Assembly (NCBI RefSeq): GCF_029633915.1
Contig: NZ_CP091092.1
Coordinates: 1,612,001-1,676,000 of the forward strand
DNA: 64,000 nt
Direction: 5' to 3'
Origin: Methanomicrobium antiquum
GTDB lineage: Archaea > Halobacteriota > Methanomicrobia > Methanomicrobiales > Methanomicrobiaceae
This document shows positions 1 to 8,079 of this stretch, piece by piece (positions within the stretch are counted from its first letter, which is position 1; the number at the start of each line of letters is the position of its first letter). The notes below the pieces were generated by a model. The model made no database searches and had not been told where the DNA came from. It saw only the letters and a program-made list of their open reading frames with translations. A program made the position numbers and the translations under genes.

Positions 1-968
1 TTTACATTCAGCTTCTCTAAAATGGCATCAATTCTACCGCGTGAAAATTCGTAATCACCACAGAGATAATCTATTATTCCATCAAAATCAACGGCTTTCC
101 ATTCAAGATTATAATCAGATGAATAAGGAGGATTTAAGAAAAATTCCTTAACAGGGTCAGGGTCAAATCCTGGAAGTTTCTCAGATACTGTTTCTGCAAA
201 TTTTCCTTCACGCACAATCTTAAGCGCAGTTTTTGCACCGACTCCCCTTACTCCTTCATTAAAGTCAGTTCCTATTAAAATGCCCATCTCGATTAACTCT
301 TCGCGTGTTATCATCAGGCCTGACAAAACATCAGAAAGCACAATCTTTTCAGGATTTACAGAAATAGTTCTTCCTCTTACCTTCCTTCTCCGGCTTACAG
401 TCATATTGCGAACAAGCCTTGGTGCTCCAAACAAAAGTGAGTCATAATCCTGCGAGATGGAATATTTCACATCTCCGCTCATTGCCATTACAGCCGCCTG
501 TGCCTCACCTTCACCAGGTGCTTCAAAATATGGCACTCCCATAAGCTTCAGAAGTTTTTTGGAACTCTCAATAATTTCTGAGTCCACCTTAGTTGCAGAT
601 CGTGCCTGTCTGAAGGCCTCTTTTGTATCGCCGACTGCTATTGCCTCCATGTATGCCTCTTTTGCTTTTTCCTTTTTCTCCCGCCGGATAATTATTGTTT
701 CAGATTTGAACTGTGGCGGTTTTCCGTCAAATATGAAAACAGGATGCATACCGTTTTCCAAAAAATTGGAAAGCCTAAAAAAAAGTCCGGAAAGATGCGA
801 TGTAACACGCCCGCCCGTATCCATAAGAGGCGTTCCGTCAGGCTGTCTTATGGTTGTCAAAAACTGATATAGTGCATTATTTCCATCAACTGCACAATTT
901 CCGGCAAGCTCATTCCAGTCCACCGGATTCTTATAATCCAAAAGAATATCCCTTAAAGCAACTCCCAT
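1..968 (-). CDS. fen: Flap endonuclease 1 (FEN-1), 3' part cut by window edge
   Basis: Structure-specific 5' flap endonuclease that trims Okazaki-fragment flaps and acts in repair with PCNA. The reading frame starts at ATG 968 (MGVALRDILLDYK) and runs off the left edge after about 322 codons, so only the C-terminal PCNA-binding tail is missing. Visible family motifs: DGNNALYQFL (metal Asp), FDGKPP, EAPGEGEAQAA with two catalytic Glu, SQDYDSLLFG with two Asp, and the helix-hairpin-helix region GVRGVGAKTALK. The upstream gap has a TATA-like TTCATATATTG on the minus strand. Assignment is secure from the motifs. Confidence 0.96.
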   Translation of the reverse strand, partial: MGVALRDILLDYKNPVDWNELAGNCAVDGNNALYQFLTTIRQPDGTPLMDTGGRVTSHLSGLFFRLSNFLENGMHPVFIFDGKPPQFKSETIIIRREKKEKAKEAYMEAIAVGDTKEAFRQARSATKVDSEIIESSKKLLKLMGVPYFEAPGEGEAQAAVMAMSGDVKYSISQDYDSLLFGAPRLVRNMTVSRRRKVRGRTISVNPEKIVLSDVLSGLMITREELIEMGILIGTDFNEGVRGVGAKTALKIVREGKFAETVSEKLPGFDPDPVKEFFLNPPYSSDYNLEWKAVDFDGIIDYLCGDYEFSRGRIDAILEKLNV

Positions 969-1323
969 GATAAAACCTTATAATTATTAAGCATTAAAAT
1001 TGGACTTTATCCATTATACAATATATGAACCATTAGTTTCATGAACGTTTTTTTGCATTTTTTTCTGGCAATTTTTTTTAGATTCTTTCTTTCTTTTTAG
1101 TTTTCTCTCTTTTTTTTCTGTTTTTAGTTTTCTTTCTTTTTTTTTTGTTATTTGCCTGCCTTAAGCTGTATTAAAGAACGTATATTAAAAAATTACACTA
1201 AGCGGTTCACACTGAACCTGACAACTGACTTTGACATAATTGTGTAATTATTCTGAATGTCAGCCTCTTTAAAAAATCAGGTGAAAGGCTGACAGTTGCG
1301 ATATCCTGCCTTTAATATAGAAT
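969..1323. other. Intergenic gap with CATG element and long T-rich tract
   Basis: No gene is seen. The gap holds the fen promoter side, a CATG element at 1020-1060 and a pyrimidine-rich tract of about 80 bases at 1068-1150 (runs of T broken by C and a few TTAG). Neighbouring genes both read leftward, so the T tract lies on the non-coding sense for a terminator; on the transcribed strand it would read as A-rich. Confidence 0.7.
1020..1060 (-). repeat. CATG element, copy 1 (short)
   Basis: Minus-strand reading is A-run, CGTTCATGAAAC, then CATA 16 bases after the CATG (cores at plus coordinates 1040 and 1024). It matches the first two cores of the longer copies at 2061 and 41069. Confidence 0.6.
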
Positions 1324-1638
1324 TTACCTGTAAACGCGTCTTGAGAGAGCCTCGATTACATCCTCAACTTCGTCTGACATTGCATCGCATCTCTGGTTGA
1401 CATGTTTTGAGACTTCCTCTAAATTTATCCTCATTGTTCTCTCGCGGGCGGCAATGCTTTTTTCAAGCCTTTTTATCTTTCTGCAAAGGGACAAAATAAG
1501 ACCTGCCAAAGAGATCATCATGAGACCGGTTGACACAGCAACTATCCAGTCCTGCCACAGCCTGACCACCATTGCAAGAGTGGATATTACAAGAATCACA
1601 GCAAGAATTGTATCTTTTGTACTATCCGAATCATCCAT
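1324..1638 (-). CDS. Small two-span membrane protein with C-terminal coiled coil
   Basis: 104 residues, family not recognised. Residues about 10-26 and 32-51 are hydrophobic and probably form a membrane hairpin; the remainder (KIKRLEKSIAARERTMR onward to the C-terminus) is charged, heptad-like and probably a coiled coil facing the cytoplasm. It begins with an acidic MDDSDSTKD segment. The gene stands alone between two long gaps. Coding is supported by the clean frame and the amphipathic pattern; a function cannot be given. Confidence 0.7.
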   Translation of the reverse strand: MDDSDSTKDTILAVILVISTLAMVVRLWQDWIVAVSTGLMMISLAGLILSLCRKIKRLEKSIAARERTMRINLEEVSKHVNQRCDAMSDEVEDVIEALSRRVYR

Positions 1639-1942
1639 ACTTTAAAATGCATACATACTGCATATTAATCTAACTGAATATTTCTGAGATGTTTCTTTTT
1701 TCTATTCAAAAGCTTCAAATCCACATCCATCCATTTTGAATCATCTCATCATAATAGCATAAATACAGCAGAAAAAATGTCAATTACAAAAATCGACAAT
1801 GCAAAAAAATAACAACAAAATTAACAACAACAAAAAAAGAAAAAGCATCAATTATATTCATCAATATTCATCACTTATTTTTAACGCCTGCAATCCTTTT
1901 TTTTATCACTTTCAATATTATTTCTATTATTATCTTCAATAT

Positions 1943-1973
1943 GAATCCATCCAGACAGAATAATGGATAACCG
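1943..1973. repeat. 31-base direct repeat, copy A (partner 2743-2773)
   Basis: Shares TCCAGACAGAATAA and GGATAA with the copy 800 bases downstream; 27 of 31 positions agree by eye. The two copies flank chaB. Confidence 0.75.
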
Positions 1974-2060
1974 GATGTCCTCTCAAAAAATAATCGGGAT
2001 GATAAATACTTTGAAATATGATTCAAGAGATAGAACTGGAAAACAGTATTTCGGCCTTTG

Positions 2061-2141
2061 AAAAAAACGTTCATTAAACTAAGGTTTCATGCAACAGTTT
2101 CATGTAAATAACAAAGTGATTTTCATGGTAAACGCACATGA
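2061..2141 (+). repeat. CATG element, copy 2 (full length)
   Basis: Starts with an A-run and CGTTCATTAAAC. Cores begin at 2072 (CATT), 2088, 2101, 2124 and 2137, giving steps of 16, 13, 23 and 13 bases. It shares an identical 19-base block (TTTCATGCAACAGTTTCAT) with the minus strand of the copy at 53465-53532. Confidence 0.75.
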
Positions 2142-2241
2142 TGAGCTTTTTTCATCACACAAAAAGTGATGATAAGTCTATCAGGGATTTTTGACTTTCA
2201 TAACAAATAATGGATTAAAAGACTGAAAAGGAACTGATTCT

Positions 2242-2472
2242 ATGCCATACGAAACTATTGAAGAACTGCCTGAAAGTGTAAAAAACAACCTGCCGAAACA
2301 TGCAAGGGAGATTTATTTTGCAGCTTTCAACAATGCCTGGGACCTGTACAGTGATCCAAAGGAACGGCGGGGAGATGCATCCCGCGAGGAGACAGCACAC
2401 AAAGTTGCCTGGGCCGCGGTAAAAAACGAATACGAAAAAGATGAAAATACAGGGAGATGGAAGAAAAAATAA
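2242..2472 (+). CDS. chaB: ChaB family protein
   Basis: 76 residues, the usual size for the ChaB fold, a small alpha-helical protein family named after a gene next to the E. coli ChaA cation antiporter; its molecular role is not established. The start MPYETIEELPESVKNNLP, the central AREIYFAAFNNAWDLY and the AHKVAWAAVKNEYEKD stretch are typical. AAAAGGAA at 2226-2233 is a plausible ribosome binding site for ATG 2242. No ChaA-like antiporter is nearby. The gene is bracketed by a pair of 31-base direct repeats, which may mean it was acquired or moved. Confidence 0.9.
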   Translation: MPYETIEELPESVKNNLPKHAREIYFAAFNNAWDLYSDPKERRGDASREETAHKVAWAAVKNEYEKDENTGRWKKK

Positions 2473-2603
2473 CTAAATACCTCATTCGAGGCTGAGTTGT
2501 GATTTTAATAGTCATAAAGAGTGATTCTAAAAACAAAAAGGATAAAGCCTCAGGAGAAGCGCGATTTTGCATTTTCAAAGGATGCTGTGAGTTCGCCCAA
2601 TGC

Positions 2604-2732
2604 CTAATCAGCTCCTCCTTTCAGATCTTTCGTAGCACTTTTCCCGGTGGATTTTAAATCAAACACATTCTTCATCAGTTCTTTCTTCTTTTGTTCATAT
2701 TCACAGGCAAGGTGAAATGACTCTACGTCTCA
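2604..2732 (-). pseudogene. Possible C-terminal relic of an unidentified gene
   Basis: On the minus strand an open stretch from about 2732 to the TAG at 2604-2606 encodes a lysine-rich, helical-looking tail (FHLACEYEQKKKELM, then VFDLKSTGKSA and KDLKGGAD). It has an in-frame stop just upstream and no start codon, so if it was coding it is the 3' remnant of a lost gene. I do not recognise the family and chance cannot be excluded. Confidence 0.3.
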
Positions 2733-2742
2733 GGTGACTTTA

Positions 2743-2773
2743 GAGTCCGTCCAGACAGAATAAAGGATAAGCG
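2743..2773. repeat. 31-base direct repeat, copy B (partner 1943-1973)
   Basis: Same orientation as copy A, exactly 800 bases away, four mismatches. No target-site or transposase sequence was found between them apart from chaB and the relic. Confidence 0.75.
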
Positions 2774-2923
2774 AATCCACTCAATATTTTTTTCACAGGA
2801 ACCAAAAAATAAGAACTAAAAAACATCATATGTAATAGTTATTGACATAGGTTCTGCGGTTTTTTTTCCTCCCGCATTTCCAAATCAAAATAATTCTAAT
2901 AAATTTATAAAGGAGATAGAATA

Positions 2924-3838
2924 GTGAAATTAAATGACATAATACCTTATTTTGCAATGGCACTTATGCTTCTTGCTGTTCAGATTCTGGCAATTTTTCT
3001 GTCACCAGTTATGAGCGAAGCTGGATACACGGCATTTGAAGATCCGCATGCAATTGAAAACACGATATATTTTATCACCATATTGCTTGCATTTACAGCA
3101 GGTATGCTTCTCTTAATAAAATACAAGGGTAAAAAAGTGCTTAGCTGGATTATCGGCGCATCAATATTTCTTGTATTCATATACATTTTTGCGGCAATAC
3201 TTGGAAAAATAACAGGAGATACAATATTATCTGCAATTCTTACATTATCTCTTGCCTTATTATCTGCAGTCCTTCTCTATAAATATCCGGAATGGTATGT
3301 TATAGATACACTTGGAATCTTAATCTGCGCAGGTTCTGCCTCTATTTTTGGAATATCACTTGACATATTGCCTGTAATTCTTCTCCTTGCACTTCTCGCG
3401 GTTTATGATGCAATATCGGTTTACAAAACAAAACATATGCTTACGCTTGCAGACGGAGTTATCAGTACAAAAGCACCGATTCTTGTTGTAATTCCAAAAA
3501 CCAGAAAATATTCCTATATAAAAGAAGGATTTGAGATGAGTAAAGAAAAAAGTGAACGCGGCGCTTTTATGATGGGAATGGGGGATTTAATCATGCCCTC
3601 CATCCTTGTTGTATCATCGCACATATGGTTAAACGCCGACATTCTTCCAATCGGAATCAGCATCCCGACTCTTGCGGCAATGACAGGCTCTTTTGGTGGT
3701 CTTTGCATTTTACTTTACTTTGTTTCAAAAGGAAAACCACAGGCAGGACTTCCAACGCTTAACGGCGGAGTCATTCTGGGATTTCTTTTTGGTTGCGCGC
3801 TATCAGGTTCTTGGGACTGGATTTTAGGTATTCTGTAA
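2924..3838 (+). CDS. Presenilin-family intramembrane aspartyl protease (archaeal PSH, A22)
   Basis: 304 residues, multi-pass membrane protein (about nine spans). The two catalytic Asp motifs are present: YD in LAVYDAISVYKTKHM (about residue 165) and GxGD in MMGMGDLIMPS (about residue 222), and the third family motif appears as AGLPTLNGG near residue 282. This matches the archaeal presenilin homologues studied from Methanomicrobiales. It would cleave membrane-embedded substrates; the substrates are unknown. GTG 2924 is preceded by AAAGGAGAT at 2909-2917, a strong ribosome binding site. Its last 68 bases overlap the convergent GTPase gene. Confidence 0.93.
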   Translation: MKLNDIIPYFAMALMLLAVQILAIFLSPVMSEAGYTAFEDPHAIENTIYFITILLAFTAGMLLLIKYKGKKVLSWIIGASIFLVFIYIFAAILGKITGDTILSAILTLSLALLSAVLLYKYPEWYVIDTLGILICAGSASIFGISLDILPVILLLALLAVYDAISVYKTKHMLTLADGVISTKAPILVVIPKTRKYSYIKEGFEMSKEKSERGAFMMGMGDLIMPSILVVSSHIWLNADILPIGISIPTLAAMTGSFGGLCILLYFVSKGKPQAGLPTLNGGVILGFLFGCALSGSWDWILGIL

Positions 3839-4748
3839 TTAAGGATACAACATCTTCTATCCCGTCTTCTGTAATTGTTGACATATTTATAAACCCGGGC
3901 ATTTCTTTCATATCGGATTTGTTTACTACAGCCTCAAAAGGAACACCTTTAGTAACCTCTTTTATGCTTTTCATAAGATTCATCTGAGATTCAATTGAAT
4001 ATCCACATCCCTCACTTGCATCAATTATGAAAAGAATCATATCAGCAACGTTTGTAATCGCAGAAAGAGCCTGATTTTCTATTGCATTTCTCTCCTCAAC
4101 AGGCCTGTCAAGGATTCCCGGAGTATCTACAATCTGTATTCTGTCACGTCCAACATCATGGTGACCGACAATTATTCTTTTTGTTGTAAAGGCATATCCT
4201 GCGACTTCAGATGTTGCGGAAGATACAAGATTGATAAATGAAGATTTTCCGACATTGGGATATCCGGCGACTACAACTGTAAATTCCTCTTCTCTAATAT
4301 CAGGAAGTTTTCTTAGAACATTTCTTGCTTCGTTTAAGTACTTTAGATCTTTGTCAACCTGATGGACAATTGATGCAATCCTTGCTGTTGCCTGTTTTCT
4401 AAGTGTATTAGTATCACCTGAATTTCTCATATCCCGCGCGTATGATCCACCCACTTTTCTTGCAGTCTCGGCCGCCCACTGTATTGCACCAAGAGAGTGC
4501 CTGATCTTGTCCACACTAAATAGCAAATTGACTATATCTGTGTAAAATGGTGATAATTCATCGAAATTAGGAAATTTCTGAACAGAGTCAATGAGCTTGT
4601 CATATACTGAACTGTATATTGCTCTTATGAACTCTTCGTTGGCGCGATCTTTGTCAGTTTTCTCTTTTTTAATGAGTGCGGCGCGCCTTAACGACCTGTC
4701 GAGTATCTCATCGGCGGTCGGAATAGTTGGTATATTTTCAAATTCCAC
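3771..4748 (-). CDS. NOG1-type GTPase
   Basis: 325 residues. Residues 1-150 form the helical NOG1 N-terminal domain; the G domain begins with GYPNVGKSS (162-170), followed by the TTKR switch region, DTPG in VDTPGILD and the base-specificity motif NKSD. Eukaryotic NOG1 works in large ribosomal subunit assembly; the archaeal protein is inferred to do the same. The start is GTG 4748 with only 45 bases to the divergent HTH-CBS gene. The 3' end overlaps the presenilin-homologue gene by 68 bases. Confidence 0.92.
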   Translation of the reverse strand: MEFENIPTIPTADEILDRSLRRAALIKKEKTDKDRANEEFIRAIYSSVYDKLIDSVQKFPNFDELSPFYTDIVNLLFSVDKIRHSLGAIQWAAETARKVGGSYARDMRNSGDTNTLRKQATARIASIVHQVDKDLKYLNEARNVLRKLPDIREEEFTVVVAGYPNVGKSSFINLVSSATSEVAGYAFTTKRIIVGHHDVGRDRIQIVDTPGILDRPVEERNAIENQALSAITNVADMILFIIDASEGCGYSIESQMNLMKSIKEVTKGVPFEAVVNKSDMKEMPGFINMSTITEDGIEDVVSLITEYLKSSPKNLIARNQKEIPE

Positions 4749-4754
4749 AAAAAA

Positions 4755-4793
4755 CCCGAATAGTATATATGTATCACATAATGAAATATCCTT
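4755..4793 (+). promoter_or_regulatory. TATA box for the HTH-CBS gene, probably leaderless
   Basis: TAGTATATAT at 4761-4770 lies 23-32 bases before ATG 4794 and no Shine-Dalgarno sequence intervenes, the arrangement expected of a leaderless archaeal transcript. The 45-base gap also has to serve the divergent GTPase gene. Confidence 0.5.
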
Positions 4794-5675
4794 ATGGAAT
4801 TATCCCTCATCCAAAAGGACATCCTTATTACTTTAATCACCCTCTACCATCAGAAATCCGCCGCAATAAAAGGAGAGGGTATTGCGGAGGTTTTGAAAAG
4901 AAACCCCGGAACTGTCCGTAATCAGATGCAGGCCTTAAAAGCTTTGGGGCTTGTTGACGGAGTACCGGGACCTAAAGGCGGCTACACACCAACAGGTGCG
5001 GCATACAAAGAACTTAACCTGAATAATTACAGCAAGGAATCGAAAGTTCCTATTCAGCGTGGAAATAAAGTTGCAGAAGGTATTAATGTCGCAGAGATAG
5101 ATTTTACAACACTCTGCCACCCCGACATCTGTCATGCGGTAATAAAACTCATTGGAAGTGTAAAGGCCTTTGATATTGGGGATGAAGTAACAATCGGCCC
5201 GTCACCTGTCAACAGGCTTTTGGTCAAGGGCGAGGTTTACGGAAAAGATGAGGTTTCACAGTCACTCCTGATAACAATATCTGAAATAATATCCCTTCCA
5301 AAAAAACAGATTCGGTATTACATGAGTTCTCCGGTTTTTACACTGAAGACAACTGACACTTTTAAAAATGCAGTCCACTTATTCAACGAAACTAAAATCC
5401 ATGGCGCACCTGTAACTGCAGAAGACGGAAAACTTCGTGGTATATTAACTTTGAGCGACATTGCACGAGGTATTGACAAAGAAGAAAAGCTAGATATTCC
5501 TGTCGAAAAATACATGACAACCGATGTTGTGATAATATCTCCGGAGGTTAATTTATACGAGGTAATCGGGCGCTTTAAAGAACAAAAAATTGGCAGGGTT
5601 ATAATTATTGAAGATGGAATGCCGGTTGGAATCCTGACACAATCAGACGTTATCAAAGTATTCCCTGCACTCTAA
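4794..5675 (+). CDS. Winged-helix regulator with CBS-domain pair
   Basis: 293 residues. An N-terminal winged helix (about 1-70: ILITLITLYH, VRNQMQALKALGLV, KGGYTPTGAAY) is followed by a middle alpha/beta region (75-165) and two CBS motifs (about 170-230 and 235-293, each with the ILTLSDI / ILTQSDV ending). CBS pairs bind adenine nucleotides or similar ligands, so this is inferred to be a ligand-responsive DNA-binding protein of a type common in methanogens. Target genes are not evident; it is divergent to the NOG1 gene. The stop codon sits in a short direct repeat TAAGATAA (5673 and 5687). Confidence 0.87.
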   Translation: MELSLIQKDILITLITLYHQKSAAIKGEGIAEVLKRNPGTVRNQMQALKALGLVDGVPGPKGGYTPTGAAYKELNLNNYSKESKVPIQRGNKVAEGINVAEIDFTTLCHPDICHAVIKLIGSVKAFDIGDEVTIGPSPVNRLLVKGEVYGKDEVSQSLLITISEIISLPKKQIRYYMSSPVFTLKTTDTFKNAVHLFNETKIHGAPVTAEDGKLRGILTLSDIARGIDKEEKLDIPVEKYMTTDVVIISPEVNLYEVIGRFKEQKIGRVIIIEDGMPVGILTQSDVIKVFPAL

Positions 5676-5923
5676 GATAATAAAATTAAGATAAAATATC
5701 AACCTCGGGAGAGAAGAGAATTTTAAGTAAAATAAATAAAATTTTAAAATCTTTTGAAATAATTCATCAAACCTGTATTTAATACAATTTTTTATATTTA
5801 TTGTGTTTTTAGTATTGCATTAAAAAAATAAGGTGAATGCTTATCTTATATCAGGATTTAAAAATCAGATTCAGTCTTTTTTTCCAATCATTTAAATAGT
5901 ATAATCAACACTTATTTTCTAAC

Positions 5924-6175
5924 ATGAAGAATACATTCTCCCGAAGTCTCTCAAAGAAACAGGTCATGAGCACAGACGGAATGGTTATCGGCACAATAAG
6001 AAATATTATGGTTGATTTGGATTCCGGTCAGGTTGACAGTCTGGTTGTAAAACCGGAACCGGGATTTGACTGTTCGGGCTATGCAGTTGATGGTGATCGT
6101 CTCTTTATTCCTTTTGAAGCAGTAAGAGATATCAGAGATTACATCGTTGTTGACCGGTATCTTTCAAAACAGTGA
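5924..6175 (+). CDS. PRC-barrel domain protein
   Basis: 83 residues, a single PRC-barrel: MSTDGMVIGTIRNIMVDLDSGQVDSLVV and the FIPFEAVRDIRDYIVV end are characteristic. Stand-alone PRC-barrel proteins of this size are numerous in archaea, and the fold occurs in RNA-processing and cell-division proteins; the specific role is unknown. A T-rich gap with TTTAAATAGT about 30 bases ahead could be its promoter. The last 12 bases overlap the convergent phosphatase gene. Confidence 0.85.
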   Translation: MKNTFSRSLSKKQVMSTDGMVIGTIRNIMVDLDSGQVDSLVVKPEPGFDCSGYAVDGDRLFIPFEAVRDIRDYIVVDRYLSKQ

Positions 6176-6877
6176 AGGGAAATATTTCCTTACACTTTCC
6201 GAGAAACCATCCCCGAATTTTTTGAGACTTACATAATCAGCAGCTTCAGCCGCAGATTTCTGCCCCCCGCCAACTGCAACTCCAAGCCCTGCATTTTTTA
6301 TAAGCTCTATATCATTTGAAGAATCTCCAATTGCAATGAAATTATCAGGTGAAATTCCTATTTCTTTGGAAACCTTCAAAAAAGTAGTGCCTTTGTTGAC
6401 ATAATCTGACATAATATGAAGAGCAAATCCTGAATCCAATATTTTAACAGGCAAATCTTTGACAACCTCTCTTACTTCATCTGCATCTCCGGTATGTGCA
6501 AAGGCAACATCCGCAAACCGATATTCCGGGCTGTAAAGTTCAAGAGATACACCTTTTTTTTGGAAATAATCCTGCAGGCGTTTATATGCAGTAATTGAAA
6601 CGTCCTTATCCCCACAGATTTTAAGTTCACCGGCAAATCCAATTCTGTAAACTCCGCCGTTTTCTGAGATTATTGTTCCGTCTGTTCCTACCATTTTGCA
6701 TAGAAAGGTAAGTGAACAGACCGTATTTCCACTGGCAAATATAACGGGAATATCGTTATCAATGAGAGTTCTGATAACAGAAACAGAGTCCAGATTTATT
6801 CTGCGACTCTTATCAGTTATCGTTCCATCAATATCGCATATTAATGCACGCGGTGAAAAAGAGGAGGTTTTATTCAT
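6164..6877 (-). CDS. Phosphoglycolate phosphatase (archaeal HAD family)
   Basis: 237 residues. HAD motifs are complete: DIDGTIT near residue 15 (nucleophile Asp), the SGN of motif II, the Lys of KGTTFLKV and GDSSNDIELI for metal binding, and it has the cap of the Cof-like archaeal phosphoglycolate phosphatases. It hydrolyses 2-phosphoglycolate to glycolate. It starts 18 bases after radA on the same strand, so the two may be co-transcribed. No clear ribosome binding site precedes ATG 6877. Confidence 0.88.
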   Translation of the reverse strand: MNKTSSFSPRALICDIDGTITDKSRRINLDSVSVIRTLIDNDIPVIFASGNTVCSLTFLCKMVGTDGTIISENGGVYRIGFAGELKICGDKDVSITAYKRLQDYFQKKGVSLELYSPEYRFADVAFAHTGDADEVREVVKDLPVKILDSGFALHIMSDYVNKGTTFLKVSKEIGISPDNFIAIGDSSNDIELIKNAGLGVAVGGGQKSAAEAADYVSLKKFGDGFSESVRKYFPSLF

Positions 6878-6895
6878 CTATATTCTATTTTAAAA

Positions 6896-7870
6896 TCAAA
6901 CCGACTTAAGACCTGCCATTTCAACAACAAATGCGGCTTCTCCTTCCGGCTGATCAGGGCTGTCAACAAGTTTTGCAACGCGTTTTCCACCCTTGCTTTT
7001 ACGAAGATAAACACGGAATTTGGATGCATGTCCTACAATGTTTCCACCGGTCGGCTTTGTAGGATCGCCAAAGAATACCGCAGGATTTGACTGTACCTGA
7101 TTTGTGACTATAACAACTGAATTATATTCTTTAGCAAGTTTTGCAAGATCGTACATGTACTTGTTTAGCTTCTGTTGTCGAACAGAAAGTGTTCCGCGTC
7201 CGGCATATTCAGCACGGAAATGCGCCATTAAAGAATCAATTACAATCAGACGGACAGGTTTTTCTGATTCGCGAAGATCTGCGGCAAGCTCTCTTATGCT
7301 GTCAACAAGAAGCATCTGATGATCTGAGGTGAACGCTTCTGCGACATGAATGTGCTCTAAAAATTCCTCAACAGAGGGAACTTCCATATCAACATCAAGG
7401 CCTTCAATCATCTGGCGGATTCTCTCAGGCCTGAAAGTATTTTCTGTGTCAACATAAACAACAGACCCGTTAAGGCCTCCATATTCCAAAGGAAGCTGTG
7501 CATTTACAGCCATCTGGTGTGCGATCTGGCTCTTTCCAGAACCAAATTCACCATAGAATTCTATGATGGACATCGTTTCAAGTCCGCCGCCCATAAGCTC
7601 ATCAAATTCAGGAACAAGAGTACTTAGCTTTTTTACTTCCTTTCTTTCCTCAAGAACAGCGATCCCTGTTCGGAATCCTCCGATGTCAGCCATCTTTCTG
7701 GCTTCTTTTATCATCTTCTTGGCTGTACTTTCACCAATTTCGGCGGCCTCAGCCAAATCCGCATATGATGCAGTCGCAATTCCTTCTATTGTGCAGTACC
7801 CTGCATCACGAAGTTTATCTGCTGTTGTAGGCCCTACTCCGGGCAGGTCTTCAATTTCATGTTCTGACAT
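6896..7870 (-). CDS. radA: DNA repair and recombination protein RadA
   Basis: Archaeal RecA/Rad51 recombinase, 324 residues from ATG 7870. That start is preferred over an upstream TTG at 7903 because AAGGAG lies 9 bases ahead of it. Helix-hairpin-helix N-domain ([16 protein letters not shown]), Walker A GEFGSGKS (107-114), Walker B LIVIDS, and the DNA-binding loops with [13 protein letters not shown]. It forms filaments on single-stranded DNA for strand exchange. A 22-base direct repeat sits 109-154 bases upstream. Downstream is the phosphatase gene; upstream an OB-fold protein, a plausible functional partner. Confidence 0.97.
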   Translation of the reverse strand: MSEHEIEDLPGVGPTTADKLRDAGYCTIEGIATASYADLAEAAEIGESTAKKMIKEARKMADIGGFRTGIAVLEERKEVKKLSTLVPEFDELMGGGLETMSIIEFYGEFGSGKSQIAHQMAVNAQLPLEYGGLNGSVVYVDTENTFRPERIRQMIEGLDVDMEVPSVEEFLEHIHVAEAFTSDHQMLLVDSIRELAADLRESEKPVRLIVIDSLMAHFRAEYAGRGTLSVRQQKLNKYMYDLAKLAKEYNSVVIVTNQVQSNPAVFFGDPTKPTGGNIVGHASKFRVYLRKSKGGKRVAKLVDSPDQPEGEAAFVVEMAGLKSV

Positions 7871-7978
7871 TTTTTCTAACTCCTTAAACGAACATTCTAA
7901 CAATTTGTTTGAATCTTTAGTATATAGATAAATACCGCGTGTTGCGAAAGTAATAATCCGGTTAAAATCCAGTGGATA

Positions 7979-8024
7979 TTTACCGTTGAATTGTTAAGGT
8001 TATTTACGATTGAATTGTTAAGGT
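7979..8024. repeat. Two direct 22-base repeats upstream of radA
   Basis: Units 7979-8000 and 8003-8024 share TTTAC, then TTGAATTGTTAAGGT, with a 24-base period. They lie between the 3' end of the OB-fold gene and the start of radA, both on the minus strand, where a repeated protein-binding site would be expected to act on radA. Confidence 0.7.
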
Positions 8025-8079
8025 CGAATTTCTAAAGCTGAATTCTCACAGCCGGATTGATATGATTATCAGGTGAAAT

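Larger units (their letters stand above)
1639..2241. other. 603-base divergent gap with CATG element and one copy of a 31-base repeat
   Basis: Lies between the start of the membrane protein (minus) and chaB (plus). It is AT-rich, with A-rich stretches at 1760-1850, one copy of a 31-base direct repeat at 1943-1973 whose partner is at 2743-2773, and the best-preserved CATG element at 2061-2141. A 67-codon frame on the minus strand (1871-2074) has no supporting feature and runs through the repeat, so it is not called. Confidence 0.65.
2473..2923. other. 451-base gap with repeat copy and a gene-like relic
   Basis: After chaB there is no intact gene. A minus-strand stretch at 2604-2732 reads as about 41 sense codons ending in TAG (see the separate entry), and the second 31-base repeat copy lies at 2743-2773. 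The last 30 bases hold the ribosome binding site of the presenilin homologue. Confidence 0.6.

Noticed and set aside
1871-2074. 67-codon frame on the minus strand
   Set aside because: It runs through the 31-base direct repeat, has no ribosome binding site or recognisable domain, and lies in AT-rich spacer.
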